A stretch of 42,499 bases of DNA from Verrucomicrobia subdivision 6 bacterium (GTDB lineage: Bacteria; Verrucomicrobiota; Verrucomicrobiia; Methylacidiphilales; Verrucolacustridaceae), in the NCBI GenBank assembly GCA_947441075.1, contig CANESK010000007.1, positions 1 to 42,499 of the forward strand, written 5' to 3'. Positions 39,594 through 42,499 of the stretch are shown one piece after another (the stretch's first letter is position 1; each line of letters opens with the position of its first letter). The translations under genes and the position numbers were made by a program. The notes below the pieces were generated by a model. That model worked only from the letters and a program-made list of their open reading frames with translations, did not search any database and was not told the DNA's origin.

Positions 39594-40682
39594 ATGAAGT
39601 CGACGATTTTAGGTAGTTTGCTTGGAGGTATGGGACCTTTGGTTGCTTCGGTTGGGGTGGCGTTGGTGGTGGGTTTTGGGGTGGGAAGGGTCTCCGACCC
39701 ATCAAGGCTTACAGGTTCGCAAGAGGTTGAAGCCACGAAAGTGGCGCAAGGAGCGGAGGAGAGTGAGGAGCCCAAGTGGCAGTCGGTTGGAGGATCGGAC
39801 AAGTCGGAACTGGTTTCCGAGTTAGCGGGTGCTGCGGCGATTAGTTCGCTAAAAGATCGGTCTCGTGCGCTGGAGGATATTTTAGCCAAGGCAGGTTCAG
39901 AGGATGTGAAAAAAGCTTTGGCGTGGGCTAATGCGTTGCCCGATGGGCCGATGAAGAAGTCGGCATTAGCGAAAATTATGGAGCGTTGGGGGCAGTTAGA
40001 CGGACCAGGGGCAGTGGCGTATGCCGCTCAATTATATGCTGAAACAGGAAATGCGAGTTTGATTCGAGAGGCCCTCAGCGGTTGGGCCACGAAAGATCCC
40101 AAATCGGCTTATCAACAGGCTGCCGAACTTGGTTTATCCAAAGGGCTGCAAAGAGATATTCGGTATGGTCTACTCCAGCAGTGGGCGGAGCAAAATCCAA
40201 ATGATGTGGCTGGATATGCTTTGGGCAACCGGAATCCCGAGAACTGGGGAGGGATAGTAGGAACAGTGGCGGAGGAATGGGCCAAACAAGACCCGAAGTC
40301 GGCGGTAACGTGGGCGGCGTCGCTGACCTCAGGAAAAGACAAAAAAAGTGCGATTTATGAGGCTATTTCAAGCTGGGCAGATCAGGATGTTAGTGCGGCT
40401 GCCTCTTACATAACGTCTCAACCTCCTGGGGAAGGGCGCGATACGATGGCTGGTACGCTTGCCCGACACATTGGGCAGGAGAACCCTGAAGCCGGAATCA
40501 AATGGGCGGCGATGGTAGGGGATCCGGCCACGCAGGAGAGGGCGGTGGCGGGGGCGTTGATTGATCTGTACCGAAAAGATGAGGTGCAAGCTCGGAAGAT
40601 TCTACAAACCTCCGCAATTTCTACCCAAGTTCAGCAGGCCGCGTTGGTCCGAATGACGAATCCCGGTCCGTGGTGGAGGTGA
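39594..40682 (+). CDS. Membrane-anchored helical repeat protein (WA/DP repeats)
   Basis: A 362-residue protein with an N-terminal membrane anchor (about residues 8-30, LLGGMGPLVASVGVALVVGFG) and a helical repeat region from about residue 105. About seven units of 30-40 residues share a W-A-x-x-D/N-P-x-x-A pattern: GWATKDPKSA, QWAEQNPNDVA, EWAKQDPKSAVTWAASL, SWADQDVSAA, HIGQENPEAGIKWAAM. Such units recall HEAT- or TPR-like solenoids, with the bulk predicted outside the cytoplasm. I recall similar repeats in hypothetical proteins of Verrucomicrobia and Planctomycetes, but no function. It is 62 bp after secA on the same strand, so it might share its transcript. A ligand- or partner-binding role is inferred from the repeat form only. 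Confidence 0.75.
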   Translation: MKSTILGSLLGGMGPLVASVGVALVVGFGVGRVSDPSRLTGSQEVEATKVAQGAEESEEPKWQSVGGSDKSELVSELAGAAAISSLKDRSRALEDILAKAGSEDVKKALAWANALPDGPMKKSALAKIMERWGQLDGPGAVAYAAQLYAETGNASLIREALSGWATKDPKSAYQQAAELGLSKGLQRDIRYGLLQQWAEQNPNDVAGYALGNRNPENWGGIVGTVAEEWAKQDPKSAVTWAASLTSGKDKKSAIYEAISSWADQDVSAAASYITSQPPGEGRDTMAGTLARHIGQENPEAGIKWAAMVGDPATQERAVAGALIDLYRKDEVQARKILQTSAISTQVQQAALVRMTNPGPWWR

Positions 40683-40847
40683 TTTTTTGTTTTGGTTTTA
40701 AGTTGGCCTTGAGCCTGTGATCGGGAGGGTGCGGAAACGGGTCAGGGTTGGAGTTTTAATGACCGGCTACGACCTCATGTTTCGAAATTTGCCTGATAAG
40801 TAATTGGTATGAGATACTTGTGCTACCTACGACTCCCTGGTTTGGGG
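40683..40847. other. Convergent spacer after the repeat protein
   Basis: 165 bp between two convergent genes. A T-rich run (TTTTTTGTTTTGG) follows the repeat-protein stop at once, but no good stem precedes it. Nothing else was seen. Confidence 0.4.
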
Positions 40848-41600
40848 TTAAGGAAGGATCATGCTTCGATCTAGATTTCCGACGCAGGCGGAGGGAAGGC
40901 GGGAGTTGAAGGAGGAGCGGTTGCCAAGGACTTCCCTCTGGGTGCCGTCGGCAAAGGCGACGATGGCATTGCCCGAGTGACGAAAGTGGATGGTGTTTGC
41001 GCAATCGGTTGTGTTAAAAAAATAAAACTCTTCGAGCATGGGATTTTTCCCGGAGGCAGGGGCTTGGAAGGTGTTGATCTGGGCGCAGGTGGCGAAGAGA
41101 GCGATCTGACCAGGACGTTCCAGCTGATTGATTTGTTTGATTTTCGACGTCTCCTGAACTTTAGGATCGCCGGTGAGCTCTGTGTTTACCCCAAAGCCGA
41201 AGTAGCCATTTTTAAACTTGGGTTTGAAACTGGCCCCCATCGAGGTGAAGGCAAAATCTGGAACATTTCCTGCAGAATCGGCGATGTAGGGGCCGAGCGG
41301 TCCGCGAGATTTATCTAAAACACGCTGACCTTCGGTCTTGGAACTTGAGGCACTTTCAAAGCCGAACCACCACTGAACCCCGGTGGGAAGACTTTCCCGA
41401 GAGCGAAAAAAACGGCCATTATTCTCACCCAGATAAGTTTGCGCAGCGATACTCAGCTGGCGAAGTGCGCTGGAGGAAGTCGCAAGAGTCGTTTGTCGTT
41501 TGACGGCTAAGGCAGCGGGAGCGAGGAGGGTCATGAGGACGCCCAGAATTACTATGACGGCGAGGAGTTCGATGAGAGTGAAGGAGCGGGAGTATTTCAT
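40848..41600 (-). CDS. Type II/IV pseudopilin-like protein with H-X9-DG motif
   Basis: A 250-residue protein with a prepilin N-terminus: SRSFTLIELLAVIVILGVLMTLLAPA, with the processing site before FTLIE and Glu at +5. The residue before the site is Ser rather than the usual Gly. A C-terminal HSGNAIVAFADG motif marks the processing-associated H-X9-DG group frequent in Planctomycetes and Verrucomicrobia. The middle resembles a globular pseudopilin head. It overlaps the upstream secreted-protein gene by 4 bp (ATGA), so the two are co-translated. Such proteins may form pseudopili of type II secretion, but no gsp or pil assembly gene is in the window. Confidence 0.85.
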   Translation of the reverse strand: MKYSRSFTLIELLAVIVILGVLMTLLAPAALAVKRQTTLATSSSALRQLSIAAQTYLGENNGRFFRSRESLPTGVQWWFGFESASSSKTEGQRVLDKSRGPLGPYIADSAGNVPDFAFTSMGASFKPKFKNGYFGFGVNTELTGDPKVQETSKIKQINQLERPGQIALFATCAQINTFQAPASGKNPMLEEFYFFNTTDCANTIHFRHSGNAIVAFADGTQREVLGNRSSFNSRLPSACVGNLDRSMILP

Positions 41601-42490
41601 TCTTTTCTTAGCAGTCGGAAGAACCCCTTTTTGGATGGGTTGTCGGTTGGGAGGGTGAATATTTTCTGGGAAGAGGTGGCGGTGAAAGACTCTCCGCGAT
41701 TTTGCCAGCCATTGGGGTTTAAGCTTTCCTGTTCTTCGAGCTGGTACAGGGCGCCTTCGATAACGGTGAAAGTAATCTCTAGCTGTGCATTGGGGAGTGC
41801 TCTAACGGATTGGACGGTGGGAGCTGTCCGAAGGCTTGGGACCGAGCCTGAATAGACGCCATCGGAAACGGACTGGGTATTTCCGAGGGTGTCGGTGAAA
41901 TAGCGGGTATCACTTGACGTGCCAGTGTAGGAGTACGGTGAAATGGTCCAAGCGTCATACGAATTATTGGTTAAGTAGCGAGTATCGGAAGAGGCAGGTG
42001 AGACAATGAAGGAGTTTCCGACTGAAAAAGTAAAACTTCCAGCATCACCGTATTCTACAAACTCAGTTCCTCCTTGAATCCAATATGTCCAAACGGGGCT
42101 TGAAAGTGGATCGACTTCAGTGGAGGTGGCGGAACCTATGGAGTAGCTAGTGGTAAGACCGTAGGCGCCGACGGTGTAACTTAAAGCCCACGTAGTTCCG
42201 GCAGTTTCTGAGATGACGGCGTTAAGAAGATCGGTGCCAGTGCGAGGTGTTCCGTCAGGGTTAGTCAGATCGTTGTAGTGCCAGGCGTAGATGACGGGTT
42301 TTGATCCGAGAGAGGATTCGGCAAAGGCGAGGTAAGAGACGTTGGAACCGTCGCCAAGGTGGATGGTAATGGAGTCGGATAGTTCCTTGACGGTGAGAGC
42401 GGCGTGAAGGTGGGGGGCAGTAAGAGATAAGAAGATGAGGATGGTCGAGAAACTGTGATGTTTCGTCCAATTTAGGATGGGGTGTGACAT
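41597..42490 (-). CDS. Secreted protein of unknown function
   Basis: A 297-residue protein with a signal peptide (STILIFLSLTAPHLHA, likely cut before ALTV) and no PEP-CTERM tail. The body is rich in Ser, Thr, Tyr and Gly, with ITIHLGDGSNVSYLAFAES near the front and a short internal repeat SSDTRYLT / SSDTRYFT about 35 residues apart. The C-terminal 60 residues (LEITFTVIEGALYQLEEQES through FFRLLRKE) have the form of a small beta-sandwich found at the ends of many verrucomicrobial secreted proteins. The ATG is 9 bp from the window edge, so the promoter is not visible. The downstream pseudopilin overlaps it, which suggests a joint role at the surface. Confidence 0.75.
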   Translation of the reverse strand: MSHPILNWTKHHSFSTILIFLSLTAPHLHAALTVKELSDSITIHLGDGSNVSYLAFAESSLGSKPVIYAWHYNDLTNPDGTPRTGTDLLNAVISETAGTTWALSYTVGAYGLTTSYSIGSATSTEVDPLSSPVWTYWIQGGTEFVEYGDAGSFTFSVGNSFIVSPASSDTRYLTNNSYDAWTISPYSYTGTSSDTRYFTDTLGNTQSVSDGVYSGSVPSLRTAPTVQSVRALPNAQLEITFTVIEGALYQLEEQESLNPNGWQNRGESFTATSSQKIFTLPTDNPSKKGFFRLLRKE

Positions 42491-42499
42491 GCTGGCTCC

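Noticed and set aside
3801-40848. Search for tRNA genes, CRISPR arrays, IS elements or phage genes
   Set aside because: No cloverleaf-like sequence, regularly spaced repeat, transposase or phage motif was recognised by eye.

Overview
This 42.5 kb window reads as ordinary chromosome from a Gram-negative bacterium of the Verrucomicrobiota. I infer the phylum from a combination of traits: a LpxC-FabZ fusion, a long-form IspG with an inserted middle domain, two PEP-CTERM proteins, a pseudopilin with an H-X9-DG motif, a futalosine-pathway menaquinone gene (mqnD), MEP-pathway genes and an LPS outer membrane (LptD, LpxA). No rRNA, tRNA, CRISPR array, prophage or insertion sequence was recognised. 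The ends cut into a YyaL-type gene (left) and lie just upstream of a secreted-protein gene (right).

Layout. 1-5.2 kb: the 3' end of a YyaL/DUF255 gene faces a minus-strand group of glyS, larB and an unusual receiver-like/pseudokinase/transmembrane/SUMF1 protein. 5.2-9.8 kb: plus-strand AsmA-like envelope protein, endonuclease IV and ArgA. 9.8-11.5 kb: minus-strand operon of nrdR, an ATP-cone-like unknown, a HIT protein and a small membrane protein. 11.7-12.9 kb: a PEP-CTERM protein and a 47-codon membrane ORF missing from the ORF track. 13.2-25.2 kb: nadA and lptD, then a tight run ugd-purA-uppS-cdsA-dxr-rseP-ispG in which most start and stop codons overlap or nearly touch. It supplies isoprenoid precursors, the undecaprenyl carrier, CDP-diacylglycerol and envelope-stress proteolysis. 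25.4-29.3 kb: a glycosyltransferase/GH130 pair. 29.3-32.3 kb: a broken STAS-domain ORF, a short recO, and divergently lpxC-fabZ and lpxA. 32.4-33.0 kb: a VapBC-like toxin-antitoxin pair. 33.2-35.0 kb: mqnD and a second PEP-CTERM gene, separated by a 420-bp gene-free stretch rich in hairpins. 35.0-40.7 kb: a PaaK/CapK-like ligase, secA, and an anchored repeat protein. 40.8-42.5 kb: a secreted protein overlapping a pseudopilin.

Most genes are housekeeping genes for the envelope, isoprenoids and nucleotides. The parts I consider least explained are the ATP-cone-like gene beside nrdR, the GT4/GH130 pair with a basic N-terminal tail, the pseudokinase-SUMF1 protein, the WA/DP repeat protein after secA, and the structured intergenic island at 34.05-34.24 kb. 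No clearly new multi-gene defence or mobile system was seen. All calls rest on reading motifs by eye; no database search was run.
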